Positions 39,274 to 45,255 of a stretch of 64,000 bases of DNA are shown here, piece by piece. The DNA is taken from positions 186,001 through 250,000 of the forward strand of contig JAVYIG010001605.1 in assembly GCA_035222895.1 (NCBI GenBank), in the 5' to 3' direction. Position 1 is the first letter of the stretch, and each line of letters begins with the position of its first letter. The notes beneath the pieces were generated by a model. That model ran no database searches. It was not told the origin of the DNA and saw only the letters and a program-made list of their open reading frames with translations. A program made the translations under genes and the position numbers. This DNA comes from Strongylocentrotus droebachiensis. Lineage: Eukaryota; Echinodermata; Echinoidea; Camarodonta; Strongylocentrotidae.

Positions 39274-42006
39274 ATAGCAGTAGTAGTAATAGAGTCATTA
39301 GTAAATAGATCATCGTCACTGTTATCATCATATAATCATCGTCCTCGTTATCATGCCCATTTTTATTCTCATAGTTCAAAGCATATATCTACATACTACA
39401 GCGAACAGAGTAGTAGAAATTTGTGTATAATAAAATGCTGATAGCTGATATAAGTTAACATAGGATTTTTTTGTTAACGGTAATATAGACAACAAACACC
39501 TATATCATACCAATACATGCTTTATGGTTGTTTTGAATTATCCAACTTGCAAAGTGCTACAATCCATTCAATTTCAGAGTGAACGTATTGATAATATATT
39601 TTTGTATCATAATTCTGGGGCATCTCACCTCCATTCTCTCTTGGAATACAATCATTGTCTTATGACTTAAATCTGCCACGTTTCATTCATATATTGAGCC
39701 TAATATTCGTTTGTAATATTTCATGAAACTGTAATAATAAGTCCTACAAATTTGTAATATTAACAAATTATATTTTTTCCACACACCATGTAAAATTTGC
39801 TATAGCTGAAACCATTTTATTCGATACTTTATATACGCAGGCGAGAAAATTGAGATATCAGGATAAATAAACTGATCTTAGAGTAATGCAGCAAAATACA
39901 TAATAATTGAATTAAAGAAAATACAAATACATTTAAAAAAAATATTACAACAAACATTTACACGACCCTGAACGGCAAAAAAATGGTCCATTTTAGGTCA
40001 GTAAAGAGTCGGTTTGGCGTTGTGACTGATCTGAGGCGTTTCGAGTTTCATCCTTTCATTTTTACCTTTTAATTTTCTCTCGTACTGAACCATATATTGC
40101 CACTAAGAGCAGGTTTGGTACTTTCAATAAGGATTAGAACATGATATGGAAAGGAATTTGAATCATTCATAGATGGTCATCAGCGTTTACAGTAGTGAAG
40201 AGGAAATGAGTATGTTGCAGATAGTTATGGCAAGCTTTTAAAGAACGATCCAATCCTTGTAATAAGTTCATTTGTATGAAAGCAGAAAAAAATTCATGAT
40301 ACACAGAACGGCGAAAGTTTGAAACAAGTCAAACCAATAATTACAAAGTTATAAATGTTTGAAATATGGGGTCACTACGTCTATGTCGATCTCAAATTGG
40401 CAATTCGGTCAGGTGATTGTGACGTAGTCGCGGATAGCTCTCACGTATGTAATGGACAAAAATCATGATATCATTGGTTTCTGTTTTTTTTTCTTCATAA
40501 GTGGCTTCGCCCTTAAGGCACTACTCAAAATATATTATGGATAGCATATTATTATAGATATTCTAAAGAGAACAGTCCCTCCTGACTTACACATTTGTGA
40601 ACAAATGAAATTTTAGTTATTCTGTGTTAGAACAAGTGGGAAAATATTCTGCAGCTGCATCACAAAAACATTACAGATTCAGCGATTTGAAAAGCCTATA
40701 ACACATAACTTTTAAAAAGTCACAACTTTTTCATTTTTGGTCCAATTTTATTTAAACTGTCACATTTTTACTTTCCTCTAGAGTAATTTGCTATCAAGGT
40801 TAGATTTCGCTCTGATATTAAATGCGAAAGGATATTTGCCTCTTTATTATATAAAGTCATTACAAATGTTTGAAATACTTCATATGGAAAAAATATTCAA
40901 GGCTAAACCATAATATGGAAACAAAGTTTTATCAATTTAGATAGTTATGACATTTCTTTTAAATATCACATTGAAAGGAATTTAGGGTTGTAAAGTTAAA
41001 GATGATCATCACAAAATGTTGCATACTATATGGGGCCGTTTTATTATTTTAGGCCGTCATTCCAACTAGTACTTGAATGTGATATAGAAAACAGATTGGG
41101 GATTATTGTTTAGATAGTCATTACAATTCTTCACAATGTTCTAGGTGAAGAACATGTAAATATTAAAGGGACTTTGTAACATTGTTCAGATGACAGAAAT
41201 TGGTAAGGTAGTGACTTCAATTCTAAATGTATAATTACAGATAATCTGAAAGTTCGAGTGAAAACAGACCATTATTAATGATACAAATTTCGGAAAACTG
41301 AATTGATTGACTCCTCAATTCTCCCAACTATATTATTACAATTTAATTACATTTTAGGTGAATTTAAATCTTCACAAAGCAGCAGTTGGCTCTTTATTCC
41401 ATTCCAGACAGTTAGGTGTTGAAAGATTTTTAAAAGCCCGTTCTTTGTCTTAGTTTCATAAAACGGTTGGGAAAATTCAACAAATGGTTGGGATAATTTA
41501 CTGTTGGAGTATGTTGCACAGTGACGTCTTCAAAGAAAACAATAAATGTCTTTGTGGTTTGAGAATTTTTCAGGATATTTTGCATGTTAGAGGGTTAGTA
41601 CAGTAGAAGGAATATAATAAGTAACATTTTAAACAAAAAGTTTCTCAGTTTCTTCATCAGGGTTACCGAGTCACTTTATCCTTACCAACATTTTGAATAT
41701 CATTATGGAATATAATGTAAGCATTGAATATAGTGTGGAAAATAGATCTGTATTGCTTTAAATTGCTATAGCAACTTTTGGATATGGAAAAGGTATTATA
41801 AATTATGAATATTATCTGAGAAGGTTAAGTTTAACTTGATCACTACACCTTTTGAATGTGATACAGAGTCGTTAAAAAACTTTGTGAGTATCATATATGA
41901 ATACTACTTGTATTATTCAGACAATCATGGCATATTTGTTAATATGATAAACGCAACTTACCGAAAAGAGACAGGTCAAGAGGAAGATTGATACCAGTGA
42001 ATCCAT
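398..42006 (-). CDS. Gene 1: secreted/membrane protein with a tandem array of 19 FN3 domains (22 exons, 3' end beyond the window)
   Basis: Gene model assembled from the sequence. A signal-peptide exon is followed by 21 exons encoding 19 FN3 domains. Each exon has an AG acceptor and a GT donor, and all joins keep frame (1,712 codons plus one base). The junction after exon 1 is phase 0, the one inside domain 19 is phase 2, and all others are phase 1. Domains carry the FN3 hallmarks: a proline-rich start, a Trp or aromatic in strand B, and a late L-x-PGxxY-x-V motif. FN3 domains are beta-sandwich adhesion or ligand-binding modules, so the product is extracellular. No EGF, Ig, transmembrane or phosphatase part is seen; the gene leaves the window on the left. 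R3-type receptor tyrosine phosphatases and tenascin-like proteins are candidates, but nothing here decides. Exon coordinates are given in separate entries. Confidence 0.85.
577..1513. other. Gene 1 intron, mostly without recognisable features
   Basis: AT-rich intron inside FN3 domain 19. Bases about 1170-1290 resemble 7256-7345 (shared 'acagaaatgtga ... ttttgctg[tc]gtcatatc'), so part is a dispersed repeat. Nothing else was recognised. Confidence 0.5.
1514..1622 (-). CDS. Gene 1 exon 21: first half of FN3 domain 19
   Basis: 109 bases, phase 1 in and phase 2 out, acceptor ttatcag, donor GTATGT. It encodes [10 protein letters not shown] and strand [17 protein letters not shown]. The phase-2 donor was chosen because the next exon needs it to stay open. 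Confidence 0.82.
1929..2180. repeat. Dispersed element beginning TTAAAGGGGA, related to 34516-35003
   Basis: It starts TTAAAGGGGAAGTCCATCCT and contains 'caaacacaaattggcaact', which recurs in the element at 34516-35003. It probably represents one arm of that foldback element. It lies in the intron between exons 20 and 21. Confidence 0.55.
2410..2658 (-). CDS. Gene 1 exon 20: FN3 domain 18
   Basis: 83 codons, phase 1/1, acceptor ttcttaag, donor GTGAGT. It starts TPEPGEVTV. Strand B is [10 protein letters not shown] and strand F is [13 protein letters not shown]. Confidence 0.9.
2742..2900. repeat. Foldback element, family A copy 1
   Basis: The ends are inverted: 'cagatattgactgg' near 2750 and 'ccagtcaatatctg' near 2880, with further pairing inward (ttatattttccc / ggaaaatataac). 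The same family occurs at 48755-48920 and 61689-61886. Confidence 0.7.
2901..3695. other. Gene 1 intron, no features
   Basis: AT-rich with A/T runs. No exon, RNA gene or delimited repeat was recognised. Confidence 0.4.
3696..3971 (-). CDS. Gene 1 exon 19: FN3 domain 17
   Basis: 92 codons, phase 1/1, acceptor ccccag, donor GTACTT. It starts [10 protein letters not shown]. Strand B is [10 protein letters not shown] (no Trp) and strand F is [13 protein letters not shown]. An NSSY sequon is present. Confidence 0.87.
3972..5087. other. Gene 1 intron, no features
   Basis: AT-rich, non-coding on both strands as far as can be read. No repeat could be delimited. Confidence 0.4.
5088..5369 (-). CDS. 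Gene 1 exon 18: FN3 domain 16
   Basis: 94 codons, phase 1/1, acceptor accacag, donor GTAAGT. Strand B is ASVEFSATN (Phe for Trp) and strand F is [13 protein letters not shown]. One N-glycosylation sequon (NETA) lies near the end. Confidence 0.86.
5370..6300. other. Gene 1 intron, no features before the foldback element
   Basis: AT-rich intron sequence. The short open stretches carry no recognisable protein. Confidence 0.4.
6301..6595. repeat. Foldback element, family B copy 1
   Basis: Left end GGGGGGTGTTGCACAAAGAT is the inverse of the right end 'atctttgtgaaacacccccc', with pairing that extends inward over 'cctaag ... cttagg'. Related elements are at 33073-33368 and 55710-56001. It ends 30 bases from exon 17. 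Confidence 0.75.
6625..6903 (-). CDS. Gene 1 exon 17: FN3 domain 15
   Basis: 93 codons, phase 1/1, acceptor aatgcag, donor GTCAGT. It starts PEAVTFAQM. Strand B is IALIWDIPD and strand F is [13 protein letters not shown]. Confidence 0.9.
6965..7150 (+). repeat. tRNA-derived SINE
   Basis: It contains a B-box-like GGTTCAAATCC (about 7011-7021) after a tRNA-like left part, followed by 'tggcatggcactcacgtc ctttggcaag'. It does not fold into an intact tRNA, so it is a SINE and not a tRNA gene. Confidence 0.6.
7367..7630 (-). CDS. Gene 1 exon 16: FN3 domain 14
   Basis: 88 codons, phase 1/1, acceptor cacacag, donor GTAAGT. Strand B is [10 protein letters not shown] and strand F is [13 protein letters not shown]. 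Confidence 0.88.
8396..8665 (-). CDS. Gene 1 exon 15: FN3 domain 13
   Basis: 90 codons, phase 1/1, acceptor ctttgcag, donor GTAAAC. Strand B is LTVSGINPG (no Trp) and strand F is [13 protein letters not shown]. Confidence 0.84.
9425..9505 (+). repeat. 3' end fragment of a CR1/L2-type LINE
   Basis: 'tgtaaagcgcttcgagca ... aaagcgctatataaatat' followed by an (ATGT)n tail resembles the 3' end of the LINE at 51420-51490. The rest of the element is missing. Confidence 0.6.
9506..10056. other. Gene 1 intron, no recognised feature
   Basis: AT-rich. A stretch near 9720-9850 (gagttgccaatttgt) may be old repeat sequence, but its borders are not visible. Confidence 0.35.
10057..10229. repeat. Short inverted-repeat element with TA flanks (Tc1/mariner-like MITE)
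   Basis: Terminal inverted repeats CAGTCAAACCTG are at both ends, each flanked by TA. Internal copies of 'gtagacaggtggtc' occur twice. Length 173 bp with no coding capacity. Confidence 0.75.
10405..10644 (-). CDS. Gene 1 exon 14: FN3 domain 12
   Basis: 80 codons, phase 1/1, acceptor ttttcag, donor GTAAGT. Strand B is [10 protein letters not shown] (Phe for Trp). In strand F the usual Tyr is replaced by Leu ([13 protein letters not shown]). Confidence 0.83.
10731..12160. repeat. Dispersed repeat with an (AAT)n tail
   Basis: It begins ACTAGACTTTAATTCG, followed by an inverted pair 'aattcgtcac tttgacgaatt', and ends in an (AAT)n tract near 12070-12110 next to a palindrome 'ggtgatacgtata ... 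tacgtatcacc'. Similar 'actaga'-starting repeats are at 19449 and 27421. No protein is encoded. The element class is not recognised. Confidence 0.5.
12160..12535. repeat. AT-rich minisatellite, about three copies
   Basis: A block with 'atattaaacaaattaat' and 'acaacaacaataacaataaa' occurs at about 12167, 12260 and 12380, separated by (AAT)n. Spacing is 93 and about 118 bases. Confidence 0.8.
12540..13378. other. Gene 1 intron, no features
   Basis: AT-rich sequence with no recognised exon or repeat. Confidence 0.4.
13379..13663 (-). CDS. Gene 1 exon 13: FN3 domain 11
   Basis: 95 codons, phase 1/1, acceptor ctttcag, donor GTAAGT. It starts [10 protein letters not shown]. Strand B is [11 protein letters not shown] and strand F is [13 protein letters not shown], both typical. 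Confidence 0.92.
14046..14294 (-). CDS. Gene 1 exon 12: FN3 domain 10
   Basis: 83 codons, phase 1/1, acceptor cttacag, donor GTAAGC. Strand B is [10 protein letters not shown] without Trp; strand F is [13 protein letters not shown]. Confidence 0.86.
14390..15162. mobile_element. Non-autonomous TTAA element with 16-bp terminal inverted repeats
   Basis: Both ends carry CCCTATTTAGCCCGGG in inverted orientation, each flanked by TTAA (14386-14389 and 15163-15166). Just inside each end is a second palindromic G-run/C-run block (ctttagaagcc / ccttagaagcc). TTAA target sites and a CCC start are typical of piggyBac-type elements. No transposase is present in the 773 bp. It lies in the intron between exons 11 and 12. 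Confidence 0.85.
15673..15987 (-). CDS. Gene 1 exon 11: FN3 domain 9 (long)
   Basis: 105 codons, phase 1/1, acceptor tgtacag, donor GTGATT. Strand B is [11 protein letters not shown] (Tyr for Trp) and strand F is [13 protein letters not shown]. The extra length is a Ser/Thr-rich tail ([16 protein letters not shown]), a likely flexible or O-glycosylated linker. Confidence 0.88.
16018..16110 (-). repeat. 3' end fragment of a CR1/L2-type LINE
   Basis: On the minus strand it ends 'ggcgctatataaatatcc' plus (ATT)n, the usual 3' tail of this LINE group. Confidence 0.5.
16152..16374. repeat. Possible degenerate hAT-like MITE
   Basis: It starts CAGTGCTAGATCTAGGGGG and ends in a C-rich stretch with ...CTCGCTG. 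Flanks tttcttct and cttcttgt match at 6 of 8 positions. It resembles the better elements at 23266 and 58515 but is weaker. Confidence 0.35.
16795..16960 (-). repeat. tRNA-derived SINE-like sequence
   Basis: On the minus strand a B-box-like GGTTCAAATTC follows 'gcagtagattgca'. The surrounding stretch could be tRNA-derived but does not form an intact tRNA. Confidence 0.4.
17375..17605 (-). CDS. Gene 1 exon 10: FN3 domain 8 (short)
   Basis: 77 codons, phase 1/1, acceptor cttacag, donor GTAAGT. This is the shortest domain of the array. Strand B has no Trp ([10 protein letters not shown]); strand F is the canonical [13 protein letters not shown]. Confidence 0.85.
17759..17785. repeat. (TA)n microsatellite
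   Basis: Uninterrupted TA dinucleotides in the intron between exons 9 and 10. Confidence 0.9.
17840..17975 (-). repeat. tRNA-derived SINE
   Basis: On the minus strand 'gcggtctagtggagaggtca' (A box) is followed by 'cagggtttgagtctctgcc' (B box GGTTTGAGTC). Spacing is tRNA-like, but the cloverleaf is not complete. Confidence 0.6.
18277..18438 (-). CDS. Gene 1 exon 9: second half of FN3 domain 7
   Basis: 54 codons, phase 1/1, acceptor ctgtccag, donor GTAAGT. It supplies strands C' to G, including [13 protein letters not shown]. With exon 8 it makes an 89-residue FN3 domain. Confidence 0.85.
18550..18805. repeat. (AGT/AGC)n microsatellite
   Basis: About 250 bases of imperfect AGT and AGC triplets. 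The poly-Ser and poly-Leu reading frames across it are artefacts of the repeat. Confidence 0.95.
19051..19155 (-). CDS. Gene 1 exon 8: first half of FN3 domain 7
   Basis: 35 codons, phase 1/1, acceptor tttttag, donor GTAAGT. It encodes [11 protein letters not shown], strand [11 protein letters not shown] and strand C DEYSITV. The domain is completed by the next exon. Confidence 0.85.
19449..19830 (+). repeat. Dispersed repeat, copy 1 (partner at 27421-27720)
   Basis: It shares with 27421-27720 the blocks 'actagaaatatc', 'attgtcaagactaggagcag', 'aaatttgaaagaaatctgtc' and 'gacctttgaccctataa'. No protein is encoded. Class not recognised. Confidence 0.65.
20245..20499 (-). CDS. Gene 1 exon 7: FN3 domain 6
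   Basis: 85 codons, phase 1/1, acceptor ttgttcag, donor GTAAGT. Strand B is LSVTWSPSQ and strand F is [13 protein letters not shown]. The first bases of this exon and its acceptor are duplicated in the upstream intron (20581-20660 and 21030-21070); those copies are not open exons. Confidence 0.9.
20475..21130. repeat. Partial tandem duplication of the exon 7 border
   Basis: The start of exon 7 and its acceptor (aaacttgtatctccaagatct on the plus strand) recur at about 20589 (aaacttgtatct) and 21047 (aaactcgtatctccaagatct). Each is followed by 'aatagataa' and a 'gtagtgat' motif. The copies have no open FN3 reading frame. Confidence 0.7.
22302..22589. repeat. Foldback element, family C copy 1
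   Basis: Long inverted arms: 'agtgcgtcccatgag', 'gagaattatcgatgtttta' at the left and 'taaaacatcgacaattctc', 'gaggcgcact' at the right. A related copy starts at 54453. Confidence 0.75.
23266..23468. mobile_element. hAT-like MITE, 203 bp
   Basis: It begins CAGGAGCGTAGGCAGG and ends ...GCGTTCGCGCCTG. It is flanked by an exact 8-bp duplication GTGATGAA (23258-23265 and 23469-23476). CAG ends and 8-bp duplications are typical of hAT elements. The inside is G-run/C-run rich. Confidence 0.8.
24211..24261. repeat. Perfect 51-nt hairpin
   Basis: Arms of 25 bases (AGAACAATTTCCAGCAAATT plus five) pair perfectly around one central base. It lies inside the 4.94-kb element. Confidence 0.9.
26100..26215 (-). 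repeat. tRNA-derived SINE
   Basis: On the minus strand 'gtcatagttgagtcg' is followed by B-box-like GGTTCAAGCCC and 'tggcatggcac ... ccctttggcaag', the same layout as the SINE at 6965. It sits directly beside exon 6. Confidence 0.6.
26223..26480 (-). CDS. Gene 1 exon 6: FN3 domain 5
   Basis: 86 codons, phase 1/1, acceptor gtttctag, donor GTGAGA. It starts VPDVVSDI after the split codon. Strand B is [10 protein letters not shown] and strand F is [13 protein letters not shown]. Only 226 bases of intron separate it from exon 5. Confidence 0.92.
26707..26961 (-). CDS. Gene 1 exon 5: FN3 domain 4
   Basis: 85 codons, phase 1/1, acceptor tatacag, donor GTAAGA. Strand B is LSVAWALP and strand F is [13 protein letters not shown], both canonical for FN3. 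Confidence 0.9.
27421..27720 (+). repeat. Dispersed repeat, copy 2 (partner at 19449-19830)
   Basis: Same ordered blocks as the copy at 19449, with internal deletions. It lies between exons 4 and 5. Confidence 0.65.
27841..28113 (-). CDS. Gene 1 exon 4: FN3 domain 3
   Basis: 91 codons, phase 1/1, acceptor ttttaag, donor GTAAAT. It starts VPWPATNL. Strand B reads VQVTYEQP with Tyr in place of Trp; strand F reads [13 protein letters not shown]. Confidence 0.85.
28243..28774. mobile_element. TTAA-flanked inverted-repeat element, 532 bp
   Basis: Inverted ends AGGTACTATGTCCC are at both sides, each bordered by TTAA (28239-28242 and 28775-28778). A diverged copy in inverse orientation is at about 38440-38946. 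No coding capacity. Confidence 0.8.
28839..28925. repeat. 47-bp tandem duplication
   Basis: 'ttgatacat[ta]tattgtgagatg' with 'tttgacgagaagcgct' occurs at 28839 and again at 28886. Confidence 0.9.
29201..29316. repeat. 60-bp tandem duplication
   Basis: A unit that starts CCTACAGTCGTGG and ends TTCATTAAACATC is repeated at an exact 60-base period, with one C/T difference and a short variable edge. Confidence 0.95.
29317..30404. other. Gene 1 intron, no features
   Basis: AT-rich. Short motifs such as (ttaa)n near 29717 are present, but no element or exon was recognised. Confidence 0.4.
30405..30659 (-). CDS. Gene 1 exon 3: divergent FN3 domain 2
   Basis: Acceptor is tcatcctag; donor GTTGGT is weaker than its neighbours. 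85 codons, phase 1/1. The domain is the least typical in the array: strand B has no Trp ([12 protein letters not shown]), but [12 protein letters not shown] fits strand F. Two cysteines near its start (ACQLC) are unusual for an FN3 module. Confidence 0.7.
30889..30928 (+). promoter_or_regulatory. Three tandem YY1-like motifs
   Basis: Three 12-base units of the form [G/A]AGATGGCTG[CC/AC] follow each other. They resemble the AAGATGGCNGC core bound by YY1. The site lies in intron 2 of gene 1. Function is an inference. Confidence 0.35.
31607..31907 (-). CDS. Gene 1 exon 2: end of signal peptide and FN3 domain 1
   Basis: Acceptor is tctttcag and donor is GTAAGT; phase 0 in, phase 1 out. It encodes the end of the signal peptide and then a full FN3 domain with VPGPVQNL at the start, FTAAWDPP (strand B Trp) and [14 protein letters not shown] (strand F). 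One N-glycosylation sequon (NVT) is present. Confidence 0.88.
32090..32500 (+). repeat. Dispersed repeat copy 1 (partner at 40390-40830)
   Basis: Shared blocks with 40390-40830 include 'gattgtgacgta', 'tattattatag[ag]', and 'ttgctat[gc]aaggtt[ga]gattt', in the same order and orientation. Confidence 0.55.
33073..33368. repeat. Foldback element, family B copy 2
   Basis: Left end 'ggggagtgtttcac' and right end 'gtgaaacacttccc' are inverse, with long inner pairing ('gttggacttaactatggcag' against 'ctgccatatttaaatccaac'). Confidence 0.75.
33945..34240. other. GC-rich island in an AT-rich intron
   Basis: It contains three GGCGCCCG motifs (near 34019, 34066 and 34193) and several 'tgccgg' and 'gccctgcc' blocks. 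The reading frames across it have no recognisable domain. It may be a repeat fragment or a regulatory island. Confidence 0.4.
34516..35003. repeat. Foldback element starting at TTAAGGGGATGTCC
   Basis: The left arm has 'cacaaattggcaac' then 'ccctccc'. The right arm carries the inverse, 'gggaggagcttgcacgatac ... gttgccgatttgtg'. The end 'atcagggtg' is the inverse of 'caccctga' at the start. Confidence 0.6.
35065..35227. repeat. Hairpin element with a telomere-like loop
   Basis: Arms of about 60 bases (CGGGCTAACTCGGACC to AACGGTCATTTTTTG) are inverse copies. The loop contains GTTAGGGTTAGAGTTAGGG. Confidence 0.85.
35731..36338. repeat. 608-bp foldback element
   Basis: Outer ends CGGCGCTAGTGTAGTTCCGT and its inverse are followed by long inner arms, 35880-35995 against 36035-36180, that pair almost throughout, for example 'ttggactgatagcttcagtt' with its inverse. 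No coding capacity. Confidence 0.85.
37227..37614. mobile_element. TTAA-flanked MITE, copy 1
   Basis: Ends AGATAAAGGCCAGT and ACTGGTCTTTACCT are near-inverse and flanked by TTAA (37223-37226 and 37615-37618). A copy in opposite orientation is at 56226-56624. Confidence 0.8.
38030..38138. repeat. Foldback of about 109 bp
   Basis: 'taattcgtc ... gttttcacgaagtgacggtagtga' is repeated in inverse at 38105-38138. Confidence 0.8.
38440..38946. mobile_element. Diverged copy of the TTAA element at 28243, inverse orientation
   Basis: It shares 'ttgcaggcc', 'aggttaaattccaac', 'acttcactgtc'-type blocks and a final 'gggacaaagta' followed by TTAA. The left border is not sharp. Confidence 0.6.
39168..39295. 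repeat. (TAG)n microsatellite
   Basis: Imperfect TAG triplets; the preceding 39050-39125 is CTT-rich. Confidence 0.95.
40390..40830 (+). repeat. Dispersed repeat copy 2 (partner at 32090-32500)
   Basis: Same block order as the partner. No open reading frame. Confidence 0.55.
41962..42006 (-). CDS. Gene 1 exon 1: signal peptide
   Basis: The exon encodes [15 protein letters not shown], then a GTAAGT donor in phase 0. Joined to exon 2 it continues [10 protein letters not shown], giving a short n-region, a hydrophobic core and a likely cleavage site after the Ala-Gln of STAQ. The first ATG in a good hydrophobic context was taken as the start. The link to exon 2 across 10 kb is inferred from phase and from completion of the signal peptide. 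Confidence 0.75.
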
Positions 42007-42060
42007 ATTGGTAGGTTGCACCCCACAAGGGGGTAAACTTACACCCCAAGTTCACGTAGA

Positions 42061-42069
42061 GTTATATAG
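42061..42069 (-). promoter_or_regulatory. Candidate TATA box of gene 1
   Basis: On the minus strand the sequence reads CTATATAAC about 55 bases upstream of the ATG of exon 1, which would place transcription start roughly 25-30 bases before the ATG. CACCCC/GGGGTG motifs recur nearby (42019-42110). Assignment is by position and consensus only; an untranslated upstream exon cannot be excluded. Confidence 0.4.
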
Positions 42070-45009
42070 CGGGGTGTGGCGGACTTGAAAAGAGGTGTGA
42101 ATTTGCACCCCGAAAACTCTCCTGCCGGGAATCAAACGCTCCAAACTCTCCAAATCTGTCCGAAGATTTTGAAAATTGTACTAAAAAGTTTAATATCACC
42201 TTCCTTGTGTAACAAGTTAAATGAAATAAGAGTTTGAGAAGTTTGTACTACTGCACTTCAGAGCGGCACGCCCAAAAGTTAGCATGCACGCACCGTATTG
42301 CGCGCACAACCGTATGCAATATAGTGTGCTGTGTGGGTAATCTTATCAAACATATTCATATCACATATTTCAAGGTGTACAGAATATGATACTGCACTTT
42401 TTTCCTCATATGAATTTACTCTACTCGTTACACGCCCAAGTTTTCTTTGAGAAGCCTTCACGCTGCTTTGCGTTTTAACAAAACACCAGCTCCGGTCTCT
42501 GAGTTTGTCATGCAAATAAACTGTTCGCTGTCGCCGGTTGTGGAAAAATAGATATGTGGAAATGATTATGATGATTTTGACCCCTTTGTAAATTTTAGTG
42601 CGAGGCGAGACGAGGGAGTTCTATTGAAAAGATTCAACTGTATGGACGATGACTTTATCGGTATTTGCTCCAAATGCATCGAATTCTTTCCTTTGTACAT
42701 ACACAGTTTTGATTTCATTTCTCCACGCTGAGAATACAGTTGTCCTTTTCTCGGCATATATAGATTTCACACCTTTTTTTTTCTTCTAAAATGATGTGCT
42801 CTAATTTCAAACGTTTCCATAGCCCGAGCGTCTTGCAATATTTTATGACAAAGCAGAGTGTTATGTAGCAAACCGACGTTAACGCTTTAAATGATAATAC
42901 AAATCATAAGCTTTTGGGACATCCTTGTCTGTTTGTTAACACATGAGAAAAAAAAGAAGTAAAATAGAATAAAAATGATAACAATAAATCAAATGCTAAA
43001 AAGCATTGGTCCCTGTTGTCCATCGGGCCTCTTCTCAAATGACTCTTAAACAAATGAGAATTATATTTGATGTCGCTTGAATTTGGTTTATATTTTTCGT
43101 TTCAATATAAATATTATTGACTATACTTTGCAGGTAAATAACATTGTGAAATGAAAAAGGGTTTACATATAAACAATACGATGTATAAACAAACTTGATC
43201 CATCAGTAATTCAACATTAGTAAGAAATTGAGAGAAATTCAAATTGGATTACGAACAGTATTGACGGAAAAGAAGGAGTGACATGCTACAGAGAGCACCA
43301 TGTATCAATATGATACACATAACAAACACCAACCTTTTTTTTTAAATCATAACGATATATATCAATTAAAAATTAAGTTTAAAACATGTTGAGGAAAAAG
43401 AAATTATGGTTCGATCGTGGCAAGTGAGAGTTATAATACTGGTTAATTCTCATTTAAATGAGAAGACATTGTACAGCTGCAGTCAGTCATGATATTAGTG
43501 GATTATTTTTTTAAAGTGATTATCGTGACCCCGGCAAAAGGATGAAATCACAAAACAGTATGACTAGAATGACCATGACCTCAAACTGATATGATTATCA
43601 GTGCGTATATTAAAAAAAAAACAATTATATAAATTCGATATGAAATAGCATCTCCATGGATATTGTGGAATCTTGCTAGCCACCAGCCTAGCGGTTTTTG
43701 TAGAACTTTTGATACATGGAATGCTTATGTTTTCCTAACTTGCAGATTTTTGATTCACGGTTCACGATTCTCTTTTTTCCTCATTCCCTTGAATAAACAT
43801 GCACTAAAAGTGACTAAAACCCCACACATATTTGATATACGATATGTTACAGTAACTGTGTGACAAAGATACACATTTCTGTTTGATCATGTCATATTTT
43901 ATGCATACTACAACAAACAGATGACAGGACCTGTATAAAAAGGTAAGTTTGTTTAGCACAGATAGTATAGACACTTGGTTGTTTCAATAGTGGGCACCCA
44001 TAGATGCGTCAGAAAAGGGCATTGTTAATAATCTGATCAGCTCTCTGCTTCCAAGATTTTATTGTTCTATATTGTACAAGAAAAACTACATGTACTTTTA
44101 ACAGGAACATCGAATAATATAGGAAACCTAGCCCCAACGAATAGGTGTAGGTATTCGGAAAAATTGAGACGTATTCATGCATTTTAATGTACAATATTCC
44201 TTACGAAAATGTATAAATGGAGATACTCTTGGCATGATGTGTTGCCTTTTATAGCATGACATCGGGCGCAGTCATTTTCTTGAAAATGAGACGTGCCAGT
44301 TGAAGTTTTACATGTATCCTTCACCAAGATTTAGTTGGAAAGACTTTTGAAATCAATAACAAAACCTTTACTTTTTAATAAGGCAAAATCATAGATGAGA
44401 AGATAGAAATTATATTTGCTGAAAGATATATAACAGGGGAACAATTGTAACTAATTCATTTAGAAAGATTAAAAAATTGCAGTTGACAAATCTATTTTAT
44501 TTAGAACACTAACCTATTTATGCTATTTGCGTTCTGGAAAGATAATAGCAGGTAAATGAAATGCTTCATCACCACACACACCTGTTAAAGAAGCATCCAA
44601 TAATTTTAATACATTTATTTGACTTCTACACAGTACGTCATGCAATCAAGAAAATGGCGATGCCCATGTCGTATACTGAGAAACTGTACAATATTCTTGC
44701 TTTATGCATCCTTTATACGCATTGATGGGGAATCTTGTAGGTTTATGGGCAAGAATATAATAAATCTCTCAGAATTGGTGAATGTAATTTTCTTAGGATA
44801 ATGTTTCCTTTAATGTACTATAGTTATCGCTTGCCAATCAGAGCCTATAATCTGGCGCTCTCCTCACAATCTTTGCCAAAAAGATCCGTCTGAATAGATC
44901 GAACGCTAAACATTGAACTATGAACTTTGTAAAGCTAAACACATCACGGTATATCCTGCATAAGATGGAGTCGGCGTACCCCCCCCCCCCCCCTCCAACT
45001 CTCCTTACC

Positions 45010-45255
45010 CTATTATGAAGCCCAGAAAGAAGAAGAAGAGGAAGAAAGGGAAAAAGAAGGGGAAGAAGAAGTAGAAGAAGAAGAAGGAGAAGGGGAAGAA
45101 GAAGAAGAAGAAGAAGAAGAAGGAGAAGAAGGAGAAGGGGAACAAGAAGAAGAAGAAGAAGAAGGGGAAGAAGAAGAAGAGGAAGAAGAGGGAGAAGAAT
45201 AATAAGAGGCTGAAGGGGAAGAAGAAGAAAAAGAAGAAGAAGAAGGAGAAGGAGA
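45010..45255. repeat. (GAA)n microsatellite
   Basis: About 240 bases of GAA/GGA triplets, preceded by a C-run at 44982-44995. Confidence 0.95.

Larger units (their letters stand above)
31908..41961. other. Gene 1 intron 1 (10 kb)
   Basis: No exon was recognised here. It holds repeats listed separately: foldback elements at 33073, 34516, 35065, 35731 and 38030; TTAA elements at 37227 and about 38440; a paired repeat at 32090/40390; a GC-rich island near 34000; and a (TAG)n tract at 39168. About 41000-41960 shows nothing. Confidence 0.6.
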
